Shown here: one piece after another, positions 18,030 to 26,424 of the stretch | Numbering within the stretch: position 1 is the stretch's first letter | Layout of the letters: each line of letters starts with the position of its first letter | Assembly: GCA_015657535.1 (NCBI GenBank) | Contig: JADHZB010000739.1 | Span: 1-26,424 of the forward strand | Direction: 5' to 3' | Source: Nephromyces sp. MM_2019 | Taxonomy: Eukaryota; Apicomplexa; Aconoidasida; Nephromycida | DNA length: 26,424 nucleotides | Notes under the pieces: generated by a model | What the model saw: only the letters and a program-made list of their open reading frames with translations | Database searches by the model: none | Told to the model about the DNA's origin: nothing | Translations under genes and position numbers: made by a program

Positions 18030-21000
18030 ATGTTGGAGACTTGTATACCACGCTGCCTAACCGAGAGTAAACATAGCACGGCAAGGAAGAAAAATGAGAA
18101 GAAGGAAATACCTAGAGATTCTGCTGGAGCTAGCTCACGGCTAGAGTGCCCTTCAGGGCAGCAAAAAGGCAAGTCAGAGGATGACTACAATGCTAACAGC
18201 TCTTTCAGGATTCAGTGCTTCACAGACATCTTGAGCAGCTTCAGAGGGAGCCTGGGTTCTGCCCTAAACATCCCAAGGGTGGGTAGCATAATGAAAACAG
18301 CAGTAAAAGAGCCCGAAGAAACGTCACAAGCAATGCAAGCCAAGGCTGGATATGGTGGAGAGTCTGCTAAGATTGATGCTCAAAGATCAGTCGAAGAAAG
18401 CGAGGATTCAAAAGAAGACACACACACCACCAAGAAGTACGAGCTACAGATGCTGCTACGAAACAAAGCCACATGTGCAGAACTGAAGAAACTAGCAGCA
18501 GAGAACCACATATTGATCGATCAGCAGCTGGCTAAAAACGTCAGTAACAGCAGGCACTACACTTCAGCTTCACCTAGCATAGAAACAAACATTGGTGATG
18601 ACCTTCCTAACCTAAGCGGTAGCGAAAACAGCTCCGAATCATTGGATGTTTTACTCAATGCCCATGCACCTCCGGTGCTTCTTTACGATGATGAAACGAG
18701 AAAAAAAAGCAGCAAATCCTTACACACAGTGATGTTTCAGACTTTACACACAAAAGAGGCGGCTACAATGAATAGCCCAAAGATTGAAGCCAAGATGATG
18801 AACGATGTCCGTGACAGCAGAGAAGGCGAAATTTGCACAGGTAAGTATGATGGTTGATGCTTATAGATAAAGCTTAGTACTGAATCAATAAAGCCATAAT
18901 AATCTCTAGCTGTATGAGCAAGCAAGTGTTCTATGAGGAGATTTGAGAATGAAGTTGACATACGCTGAAGCAAAAGGCTGGTGGAATTGAAGATTTGAGA
19001 GGAAAACCTTCTGTACTGGTGTGTGTGTGAGTGCTTGAACAGACTGGAATCGTAGACAGAGTTTGGTTATTTGGAAGAGAGTGATGGGCTTCTTCCTCTT
19101 TTTTTCCTTTGCAGTGTGTCGTTAGTACGAAGGTATAGGGAGGGAAGAGGATTGTGTGCAGATTTTTAAATGTGAGAAATTGAAACAGCGAAAATTACAA
19201 AAGAATTCGGGGAAACAGAAACCCACACGGAATCACAAAGAAACACGCACGCGCAAAAGCAAATAAACACAAACGAAGAAACACATGCACACACACACAC
19301 CAACACACACACAAAAACAAAAAAATTCACAAACATACACACCAGCACATACACACACCAACACAAACAAAGAAACACAAACATGTCAACACACGCACAC
19401 CAACACACCAACAAACCAAATTGGATGCAAGTTCAAGATTAAACTCTGGAAGCTAGTTCCAGACACCTCAAAATATCTACACCTTCAACACTTTAGGAGA
19501 ATCTGATCACACACACACACACATACAATTCATCCACCATAGAGGTTAATCTTTCCTGTTCTACAGCTTCAATAACAGACAAAAAAACATAGCATTTCTA
19601 CTAATCCTTTCGCATTTCTGCTTAAAGCCAAAATATCCTTCTTCACTGCAAAACACAGCAAAATCTGAAAATTTCTTAGGCATAGCGAAGGAAAAACTCA
19701 ATTCACTACTAGAAGAAGGAAATACCCAAGTCTTTCCACCCAACACTAAGGATCCCATAGCTTCTTATGATAAGGCCGAGCAAGACGAGGAGTCCAAAGA
19801 GACTGATTCGTCTTATAATGGAAAGACAAGTGACTCTGAGTATGTGTCTTCAATGAAGAAGGAGGATGTTGACGAAGTCGAATCCAAAGAAAAGCCTCAA
19901 TTAGTCGCAGAAGCCCCTTATCAGCCTATCGGCACCCTCATACCACAGAACACACGCCCTGCTATGCCACAAGTTCATGCAGGTAAGCTGTAGAAGTGCG
20001 AGAAAAAGAGACGCTAAAGTGTGCGAAAAAGTTAGTTTGAGCGTTTCTGGTGCGACTTCCGGGGTATTGTGCGTGTGGGTAAGCTTGAGGGAGGAAACTT
20101 GGAGGGATCTCTCGGCATCTAGGTGCACTAGAAAAGCTGCTAGGCCCGCCGCCCAATACATCACAGTAGTACATGCACACGCGGAGTACTATACAAGCAA
20201 GCCCTTCCACTTCATTTATTCCCAAAGAGGTCGATATCCTCACAAAAACATGCTAGAGAATCCGCTCGAACACACATGCTTGCAAGATACACCCCAACTC
20301 CTTCACCTAAACACACACACACACATAGGGAGAGATTTACCTGGAAAAGCACACATTCTCACAAAGACACACTCAAACCCCTTCACCTAAACACACACAC
20401 AAGCAGATTCGCCTAAAAAAAGCGCACACGCTCACAAAGACACACCCCAACTCCTTCACCTAAACACACACACACTCAAATACCCAAATCCCAACGAATT
20501 TCACCGCATCTTTGCATACTCAATGAATTCTTCAGGGCTGACATCCGCTAAAATCCCTTCATGCCTCACTGGATCGCCTTTTTTCCACCCGGCGGGACGA
20601 AGCCCCCAACTGAAATCCCCAAAAAACCCTGTAATGATACCCTACGGCAAACACACTCCTTTCAATCAGGGATCTCTCGCATTCAATGAAGATGGGATCT
20701 TCAAGCAGCAAAAGGTGAAGATGAATCAGTTCTCTCCTCCTCCAAACTTGTATCACCCATGGGGTACTAGCACACGAGGCTCTGCTACGAATAACAGCCA
20801 CGAGATGATGTTTCAAAAGAATCACCCAAACATCCATCCCAGCTCTGGAGGGCAAGAAGCAGGACTACTTGGGCAGTTGCTTCCTCAGCATGGAGGCACC
20901 AATCAGCTTCAAGCAAGAATGGGAAACAATGCAGCTAATCTGGGGGGCATCAATCCTTTCGTGTGTGCCCCCCCCCCATCCCACCCATATATACTGCCTC

Positions 21001-23996
21001 CTCAGACAAACGCTGGGATGAATGGGGGGCCCAGTGAAGTCAATAACCCCAGAGAGCGAGCAGCCGGAGAGGGTGGGATGGCATACCAATATCCCGGAGC
21101 CTGTGGCCCATCCGTGCAACATCCATTCGTAGCTCAATACGCGAAGCAACTTCGCGAAACTCATAAAGATTCCCCCAATCCATCCATCTCCTCTTTGGTA
21201 CAAGCGGGAAGCCCAGTGAGATGTGCTAATAATCGTGGAATGCCTCCTTCTTCCTCCTGGGAGAATAGAAAATGGGAGGAATATCCAAGAAATCATCAAT
21301 CTTCAAGCAAAAGCAAAAGCACCAAAATGAACCGCACACAAGGCTTTTTCAACGGGAAAGATTCTGCTTCCGATACAGAGGGCTGCAAACCCTCCTCCGA
21401 AGGCAGATTTGATAGTGTTAACACGCACCTAGATTCCAGGGAAATTGCTAGTAATCATTTCAACGGCAGCTACTATCACAATGGAAGAGTGAGGTACACC
21501 CAGCAACGAGGTCTTGAGGCAAGCCTAGGTCTTCAAGGAAGAGAGCGAAAACCTTGCACTCCTCCATCGGGGTTTGGCTGTAAGCCTTTGAGGCAGTTTG
21601 AGGATGCTGAAGATGCGAACAACGAAGCTTCGTGGAGCGAAAAACGAAGCAACTGGCAGGGGCGTGCAGCTAACGATGCCGACAACGCGAAAAAAGTCGC
21701 CTACCATCACGAAGATGAAGGTTTAATGCAGCAAAAAAGAGTGAATGTAGGAGGAGGAGCAAGATGTCCTACTTCCTCATCTACGTCTTCACACTATAAA
21801 ACACTTCCCAATCAACCCTCATCAGGACAGAATGCACCGTATCACATGCAATCTGCAAACAGGATGATGCACCCATACCGTACATACCCCCTCCCACTGG
21901 ATGAAGGGGGAGACTTTGCTTTCGGGGAGCAGGAAACAGAGCTAAACGCAGGGATAGTTAGTCAGTCGAATGAAGGAGGCTGCTATAAAACCAGTCCTGT
22001 GGCGTCTCAGAAAGTGGCTTCTGCTTACCCTTTTGCTACCAAATCCCCCATAGATCTCGCGTTGGCAAGGATGCCAGAGGGACACCCCCCATTCTTCAAC
22101 AAGTCATTGGCATCGAAACAGGCTGAGAGTTTGTCTAGAGACTTTTTCTTGTGCAACAGCTTAGCCCGTGAAGGGGGAGGATGCAATGCTCCATGTGGGC
22201 AGCTTCCTCAAGGTATGGACATGGAAGATACCTCAGTCGCAAAGGCATCATCAAATCCAAAATCACGGCTTTTTAACAGCCTCCTAAACTGCAAGCCTGC
22301 AGAAGAGAACTCCGGAGGTCCTCCGTTTGAGGGCAATACGTGGAGGATGCGCCAGAGATTATCACTAGGAGGAGAGGGCATGAGGAACTCCTATGGTGTA
22401 GTAGATCAAGGCTATGAGAATCCGAGGCTACCCGCTGTCTACGAAGACGACGAAGTGGGAGGAAACCACAACACCTTTCCAGAGCGTAGGATGCTAAACG
22501 GTGGTGCAAGCATCCTACGCTCTGAGATGATGTATAAGCAACCACACGGCGACAATCTTTCACATTCACACTATGTTCCTCACCGGTTTCAAGGATTGAT
22601 GAATGGTTCCGACTCACAAGAGGGAGGAGCAGCTCCTTTCCCAAGACGAGGATTGTTAGAGAAGAGCATGGCAACACACAAGGCTTGGGCACAGACAACC
22701 ACCTCCTCATCAGGGTTGCCCTATAACAAAGACGCTTCAGCAAGAAGCCTTTCGGACTCCCCAAACAGCTCATCCACGCACGCCAACGGGTATCTAAAGA
22801 AGGGGATCCACACAACAAACGACAACTCGGGCGTAACACCTGCGACACCTTCCAGCACGAAGTGGGTTCCCCAAGAGAAGTATATGGTAGTCAACAATCG
22901 GCTACAGCAGACTGAGCAGAAGAAGATAAAACTGTGCAACATTCTCGATCGTAAGGATGAGAAGATACGCGATCTAGAAGGCGAAGTTGCCTCTTTGAAG
23001 CTGAGGCTAAGGAAGCAGGGAACCGCTGCAGCTAGAGCAGCCAGTGGGCTTCGGCCTGGTATAAGGGGAGGAGAAGCAAAGAAATCTCCTCCTCCGGCGG
23101 CAAGCCTTCGATCCAGCAGTGCCAGTAGTAGCGAGAATCAACTTCAAGCTAGAAAAGAGCTTGCACACAGCGGAGCAAGTTCAGGATCGCGTTCTCTTTC
23201 CCGGGACTGTCTCATGAGCCGGGAAGATCGCTTCTACAAGGCTTCCACACACAATCCCCCTTCCCCAAAGGATGATGATTTTATGGGGGATTACGCTACC
23301 GACGGAAGATATCCCAGCCCCACCCACCAGAGGTATGATACGTGGAAAACCTCTTCGGGAGGGTTATATCAAGCCAATGACGCGCATGATCGGCAGCCAA
23401 AGGCAGCCCAGCGCCACCATTGGCTTGCCGCGAAAGAATCTGAGCGGAGACCCCCCAGTTCTTCCCACGCGATGTTGGACCCTGCACTTCGGAGGAATCA
23501 CACACAGTGCCCGCCAACAGGAATGGTAGACTGCACACCAGAAGATCGAAAAAGTGACGGCTCAGCAGCCTCTTCCGCACCCAATGGGGCTAGTGCGTCC
23601 GATCTTAAGGGTTTTCAAAACAATCAACCCTCCTTCCTACAAAGCAATGAACACTTCATGCGAGAAGAGGGACTAGGCAGGAACAGCTGCAACTCACCAG
23701 AGAAGGCAGCGGGACCACCACGCCTGGAGCTCAAGTGCGATGACAACACACAGGGGGCTGAGACTAAGGAATTTGCCCAGCAGATGAAGGGACACCGCCT
23801 CAATGCTGCTCCACGCATCCATGGCAGTGCAGATTTCCACACACCACACAGAGCCAGGGTTGAGAATGAGTATGTGCACAGCACACGGAAAGCAACTCAA
23901 CTCAGAATGCCACATGTACCTCTACCGAGGCAGGTTGGTGATACTGAAATCTTGGCACACAAGCAAGCAGCCCTGAAGCTGGCTTTTCAGTATTAG
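18030..23996 (+). CDS. Gene 3: large hypothetical protein, three exons, 1531 aa
   Basis: Not recognised. Exons are 18030-18840, 19659-19982 and 20536-23996 (4596 bases, stop TAG). Both introns are phase 1: donors are CACAG before GTAAGT and TGCAG before GTAAGC; acceptors are GCAAAACACAG and AATTCTTCAG. The ATG at 18030 (CGAAATG) follows an in-frame TGA at 17997. Residues 1-270 include a Leu/Ala/Lys helix at about 135-171 (ELKKLAAENHILIDQQL). Residues 271-378 are acidic, Ser/Glu/Asp/Lys-rich. Residues 379-1531 are mostly disordered and rich in Ser, Asn, Gly, Pro, Gln and His. The exception is a likely coiled coil at about 1160-1206 (RLQQTEQKKIKLCNILDRKD, then GEVASLKLRL). There is no signal peptide or membrane span. 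A scaffold or nucleic-acid-associated role is possible but only a guess. The last exon also has its own ATG at 20523, which would give 1157 residues if the upstream exons were not joined. An alternative exon 2 acceptor at 19592 also keeps phase; TTTCCTGTTCTACAG at 19566 is stronger by motif but breaks phase. Confidence 0.75.
19266..19420. repeat. CA-rich low-complexity tract in gene 3 intron 1
   Basis: The plus strand is almost only A and C with words such as ACACACCAACAC and AACAAAGAAACAC. It produces a false Val/Cys/Phe-rich minus frame. It occupies a large part of the 818-base intron. Confidence 0.75.
20289..20475. repeat. Tandem repeat of 73-80 bp in gene 3 intron 2
   Basis: ACAC(C/T)C(C/A)AAC(T/C)CCTTCACCTAAACAC begins at 20289, 20369 and 20442, each followed by a CA run; the first two copies end CTCACAAAGAC. 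About 2.5 copies lie just before the acceptor of the last exon. Confidence 0.8.
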
Positions 23997-24055
23997 GGGG
24001 GTATGGTGGGAGTGGTGGCAGTGGAGGTGGTGTGAGGGGGTCTAATGTGGTGGGC
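23997..24055 (+). other. G-rich 3' flank of gene 3
   Basis: Directly after the stop codon the sense strand has many GG, GGG and GGGGG runs separated by one to four bases (GGTGGGAGTGGTGG, GTGAGGGGG). Such spacing could form a G-quadruplex in the transcript. The frame after the stop ends within 13 codons, so this is not a coding extension. Confidence 0.5.
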
Positions 24056-24100
24056 GACAGCAGAGGTGGTGGGTATTAGTGCGATCTGTTAGGAGGCAGC

Positions 24101-24123
24101 GGATGCATCTTCTAGATGCATCC
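24101..24123. other. Inverted repeat, 10-bp perfect arms
   Basis: GGATGCATCT (24101-24110) and AGATGCATCC (24114-24123) are exact inverted copies separated by TCT. Each arm contains the ATGCAT palindrome. It lies 105 bases after the stop of gene 3. Confidence 0.85.
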
Positions 24124-24152
24124 ACGAAAAAAGTACAAGCTGGCGATCTTCC

Positions 24153-24174
24153 TGCGCACACACGTGTGTGCGCA
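24153..24174. other. 22-bp perfect palindrome, purine/pyrimidine alternating
   Basis: The left half TGCGCACACAC is followed without a spacer by its exact inverse complement. All 22 bases alternate pyrimidine and purine, the pattern that favours Z-DNA. It lies 30 bases after the inverted repeat at 24101-24123. Confidence 0.9.
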
Positions 24175-24401
24175 TCTTCTTAAAGTAAACTATGAGCTTT
24201 TCCTGATAAGAAAGCCCCAAATCCATGGTAGTGCACAGTTGAGGAGGTGCTGCAGGAGGGGCTAAGACTCTACTCTCGCTGCCTTCTAAGTAATGATAGC
24301 GGTGCGAACGTAAAGTGTAGTGTAGCTTTTTCTCGATGAAACGAGGCTAGCGAAATCGCTTCATAGCCTAATATCAACAACGTAGAAGGTATATATTCCT
24401 T
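24175..24401. other. Downstream flank of gene 3, nothing else seen
   Basis: Mixed sequence with stops in all frames; likely the 3' UTR or intergenic. No AATAAA signal was seen here. Confidence 0.4.
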
Positions 24402-24402
24402 C

Positions 24403-24435
<33 letters not shown>

Positions 24436-24442
24436 CGTGTGC
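24402..24442. repeat. (TG)n(TA)n microsatellite
   Basis: About 26 bases of GT dinucleotides pass into ATATATA and then CGTGTGC. The whole run alternates pyrimidine and purine. Confidence 0.85.
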
Positions 24443-24654
24443 TTAAGCACTCAATTTTTTAAGTTCTGGTAATGATTAGCACACCTTAAACGGCAAATAC
24501 TTTTACAAGACTAGCGATGGCTTTAACTGCGAAAAAGAAGATTCTTGCGTATACCTCTGGGGCATACACACTTGGCTTGCTTGGAAAATTTTATACTGGG
24601 CATATAGAGAATCGCCGTGCACACAGGCTTGGAATGCATACACGCCTAAAAAAA

Positions 24655-24795
24655 GCACACACAGACTTGTAACATACACACACAGACTTGTAACACACAC
24701 ACACAGACTTGTAACACACACACACAGACTTGTAACACACACACACAGACTTGTAACATACACACACAGACTTGTAACACAAACACACGCCTGAA
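24655..24795. repeat. 21-bp minisatellite, about six copies
   Basis: The core AGACTTGTAACA recurs with G at 24664, 24685, 24706, 24727, 24748 and 24769: an exact 21-base period, with CA filler between cores. Because 21 is a multiple of three, the minus strand keeps one frame with a repeated seven-residue unit (CVCVTSL). Composition suggests a non-coding array. Confidence 0.85.
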
Positions 24796-24931
24796 GCACA
24801 CACACTTACACCACATACTCACATTGGATGTTTTTGGTTTCCTGTGAGCTATCTACGCTTAAACCAAAAATAACAAACTACCGTCGGCTGGTGAGCCTTT
24901 TCCACACACCAACCCAAACTGTGAATTCCAG

Positions 24932-25117
24932 CGGTGTGAAGATGCCCAAGGCCCTCAAATCTCATCCCACACACAGCTGCAGACGTGCGTAGCTCACGCC
25001 CAGCCACCACAAGATCAGGCAAATGCTCAGACCAAACTCCACCACAGCTCCAAACCCACCCACACACACACCCTTCACACTGTGACCGATTGCTTCACCA
25101 AACATACTCCACTATGA
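24932..25117 (+). CDS. Exon-like stretch, Gln/His-rich (doubtful)
   Basis: After the acceptor-like CTGTGAATTCCAG the plus frame codes for RCEDAQGPQISSHTQLQTC and VAHAQPPQDQANAQTKLHH, ending in TGA at 25115. The frame is open from 24863 but lacks ATG. GC content and composition resemble the exons of gene 3. However, the minus strand is also open (25067-24849) with a non-repetitive product, and another plus frame is open from 24985, so the choice is uncertain. Confidence 0.3.
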   Translation, partial: RCEDAQGPQISSHTQLQTCVAHAQPPQDQANAQTKLHHSSKPTHTHTLHTVTDCFTKHTPL

Positions 25118-25221
25118 TTCTCCCTGGAATCTCAAGCATTGAAAAATTCTCTTTAAAAAAGAGAAAAGAGCAAAGTGTAAAAGTTCTATAGAAACTACTG
25201 CAAACGCTTCGATTCAAAACC

Positions 25222-25246
25222 AGCACACACACACACACACACACAT
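25222..25246. repeat. (CA)n microsatellite
   Basis: Twelve or so uninterrupted CA dinucleotides. Confidence 0.9.
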
Positions 25247-25257
25247 GCACATCCCAC

Positions 25258-25790
25258 TTAGCCTTTACTAGTAAAAAATCCCTCTTCTTCAAAAGAAGAA
25301 AACCCTAACGAATTAGTGTCTTCCAAGTGCAACATTATAATCAAAAACCATCCAAAAATATAATTGCCGGAATAAAATGTCTCGCGATCCCTAAATCCTC
25401 GAAACAAAAACAAAAGGCAGGTGGGTGTATGAGGTGTACGTACACCGAGGGACGCCACAGATACAAGAAAGTCAGCCCAAAAAGGGGGGGAGTGGTTGTT
25501 GCATTCCTCATGGATGAAGCACGGCAAACAATAGCACTAACTAGACTCTACACACATGCGATATCGCCAGAGCATGATAGTAAATAAAAGTTCAAATAAA
25601 AAAAGAATTCCAATAAAGTGCTATCCATCTATTCACACACACACGTTTACTGAAGCGAAATACGATGAAACAATAACTCAGCAAATCTGTGTGTGTATTG
25701 CGTCTTCATTACGGGGAGGTATAGCGGTCAGAGATGTGATTTGCAAAAATGCCTACCTCGAAGTTTGAGGTTTAAGAAGAACCAACCATG
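25258..25790. other. Stretch with overlapping open frames, no gene chosen
   Basis: Between 25327 and 25587 a plus frame without ATG is open and ends GVVVAFLMDEARQTIALTR and a short tail. Between 25527 and 25258 the minus strand is open (LEDTNSLGFSSFEEEGFF near its end). Both are non-repetitive, and they overlap. A further plus frame runs 25556-25768. I found no decisive splice sites. Confidence 0.3.
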
Positions 25791-25800
25791 ACCTCATGAA

Positions 25801-25801
25801 G

Positions 25802-25834
<33 letters not shown>

Positions 25835-25965
25835 CACACGGGGATACCTACACAACACGAACACACACATATATGGGGATACCTAAACACAAAACGCAAA
25901 CGCACAACAACTCCTAAATACCAACACACATAGTAACTCCTAAACAGCAACACACAATAATGCCT
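25801..25965. repeat. CA-rich tract with short direct repeats
   Basis: (CA)n at 25801-25839 is followed by two copies of GGGGATACCTA (25840 and 25875), then units of the type AACTCCTAAA-CAACACACA near 25907, 25932 and 25955, spaced about 25 bases. Confidence 0.7.
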
Positions 25966-26149
25966 CAACACCTCCTCCTCATACTACTATTTAACTAGTA
26001 ACAATATCGATGAAGGTAAAAGCAGCAGCTTCTTCGCTTATGATGCATAGTCAGAAACATCACCGCAGGTACACACAAGGTTACGCTCTCCATAGCTGTT
26101 GTTGATACGAGAGATGGTAGGCCAAAACTTTCCTCTTTGCATAACCCTA

Positions 26150-26424
26150 AGCAGAAGGTGGGGTAGAGAAGGTGATGACTGGGTGTAGAGGGTGGTAGAG
26201 ATGGAGGGAACAACATGTAGGGTGGGGTAAATGGGGGTAGAAAGGTACCTAATAGGGGGTAGAGAGATGTCGTAAAGGGGGGTTGAGGGGGGCAGAGGGG
26301 ATACTGGCATGTGTATAGAGGGGTCGTAAAGGGGGATAGAGGCGGGAAGAGAGGGCATACTCGCATAGGTATGTAGGGGGGTAGGGAGGTGTGTCGAAGA
26401 GAGGGGTAGAGAGGTGTCGTAAAG
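26150..26424. repeat. G-rich degenerate minisatellite at window end
   Basis: GGGGTAGA, GTCGTAAAG and GGGAGGTG words recur (CGTAAAG at 26271, 26325 and 26418), with G runs of four to six. It runs off the window edge. On the minus strand it yields a false Pro/Leu/Ser/Thr-rich frame. Confidence 0.7.

Noticed and set aside
19166..19414. Phe/Val/Cys-rich minus-strand ORF
   Set aside because: It lies in the CA-rich part of gene 3 intron 1 and is antisense to it; the composition is that of the repeat.
20559..23915. Several minus-strand ORFs of 60-190 codons
   Set aside because: They are shadows opposite the long coding exon of gene 3, which has a far longer frame and consistent splice sites.
23994..24100. 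Coding extension of gene 3 past its TAG
   Set aside because: In the correct frame the next stop (TGA) comes within 13 codons; a Gly/Ser-rich reading needs a shifted frame and reflects G-rich DNA.
24655..24795. CRISPR-like array
   Set aside because: The 21-base units are contiguous with no unique spacers, and the window is eukaryotic.
25995..26366. Pro-rich minus-strand ORFs
   Set aside because: They are translations of the G-rich minisatellite, and two frames are open at once.

Overview
This window is nuclear DNA from a eukaryote. It has GT-AG introns with strong donors (GTAAGT, GTAAGC, GTGAGA) and pyrimidine-rich CAG acceptors. Gene density is low, CA/TG microsatellites and minisatellites are abundant, proteins are long and low in complexity, and a 138-base N gap shows a scaffolded assembly. 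No ribosomal RNA, tRNA, operon, phage or CRISPR feature was found. The style (disordered Ser/Asn/Gly/Glu-rich proteins, CA-rich introns) would fit a protist such as an alveolate, but nothing in the sequence is diagnostic, so I do not name a lineage.

Layout. 1-2255: TG/CA-rich minisatellites, no supported gene. 2256-4076, minus strand: a probable three-exon gene for a 193-residue protein (gene 1). 4077-8777: mostly intergenic, with a degenerate tandem array near 6.0-6.2 kb, CA-, CT- and TG-rich tracts and a few weak small ORFs. 8778-11190, minus strand: a three-exon gene for a 542-residue, Ser/Glu-rich protein (gene 2), possibly extended by two small 5' exons to 12102 (620 residues). 12.1-18.0 kb: repeats, an assembly gap and several isolated exon-like open stretches, mostly on the minus strand, that I could not join into a gene. 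18030-23996, plus strand: the largest gene (gene 3), three exons and 1531 residues if spliced as proposed; its last exon alone is 3.46 kb. 23997-26424: G-rich 3' flank, two perfect inverted repeats, minisatellites and one ambiguous exon-like stretch.

The gene models were built by hand by matching donor and acceptor motifs and checking that reading phase is kept across each junction. Genes 2 and 3 are the best supported: each has two introns, all four are phase 1, and the joined frames stay open. None of the three proteins could be assigned to a known family by eye. They show acidic runs, short coiled-coil segments and disordered Ser/Asn/Gln/Gly-rich sequence. There is no evidence that the genes act in one pathway, and I found no clear sign of a new multi-gene system. 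The most unusual items are the exon structure, the phase bias, the palindromes 3' of gene 3 and a twin hairpin at 11.56 kb.
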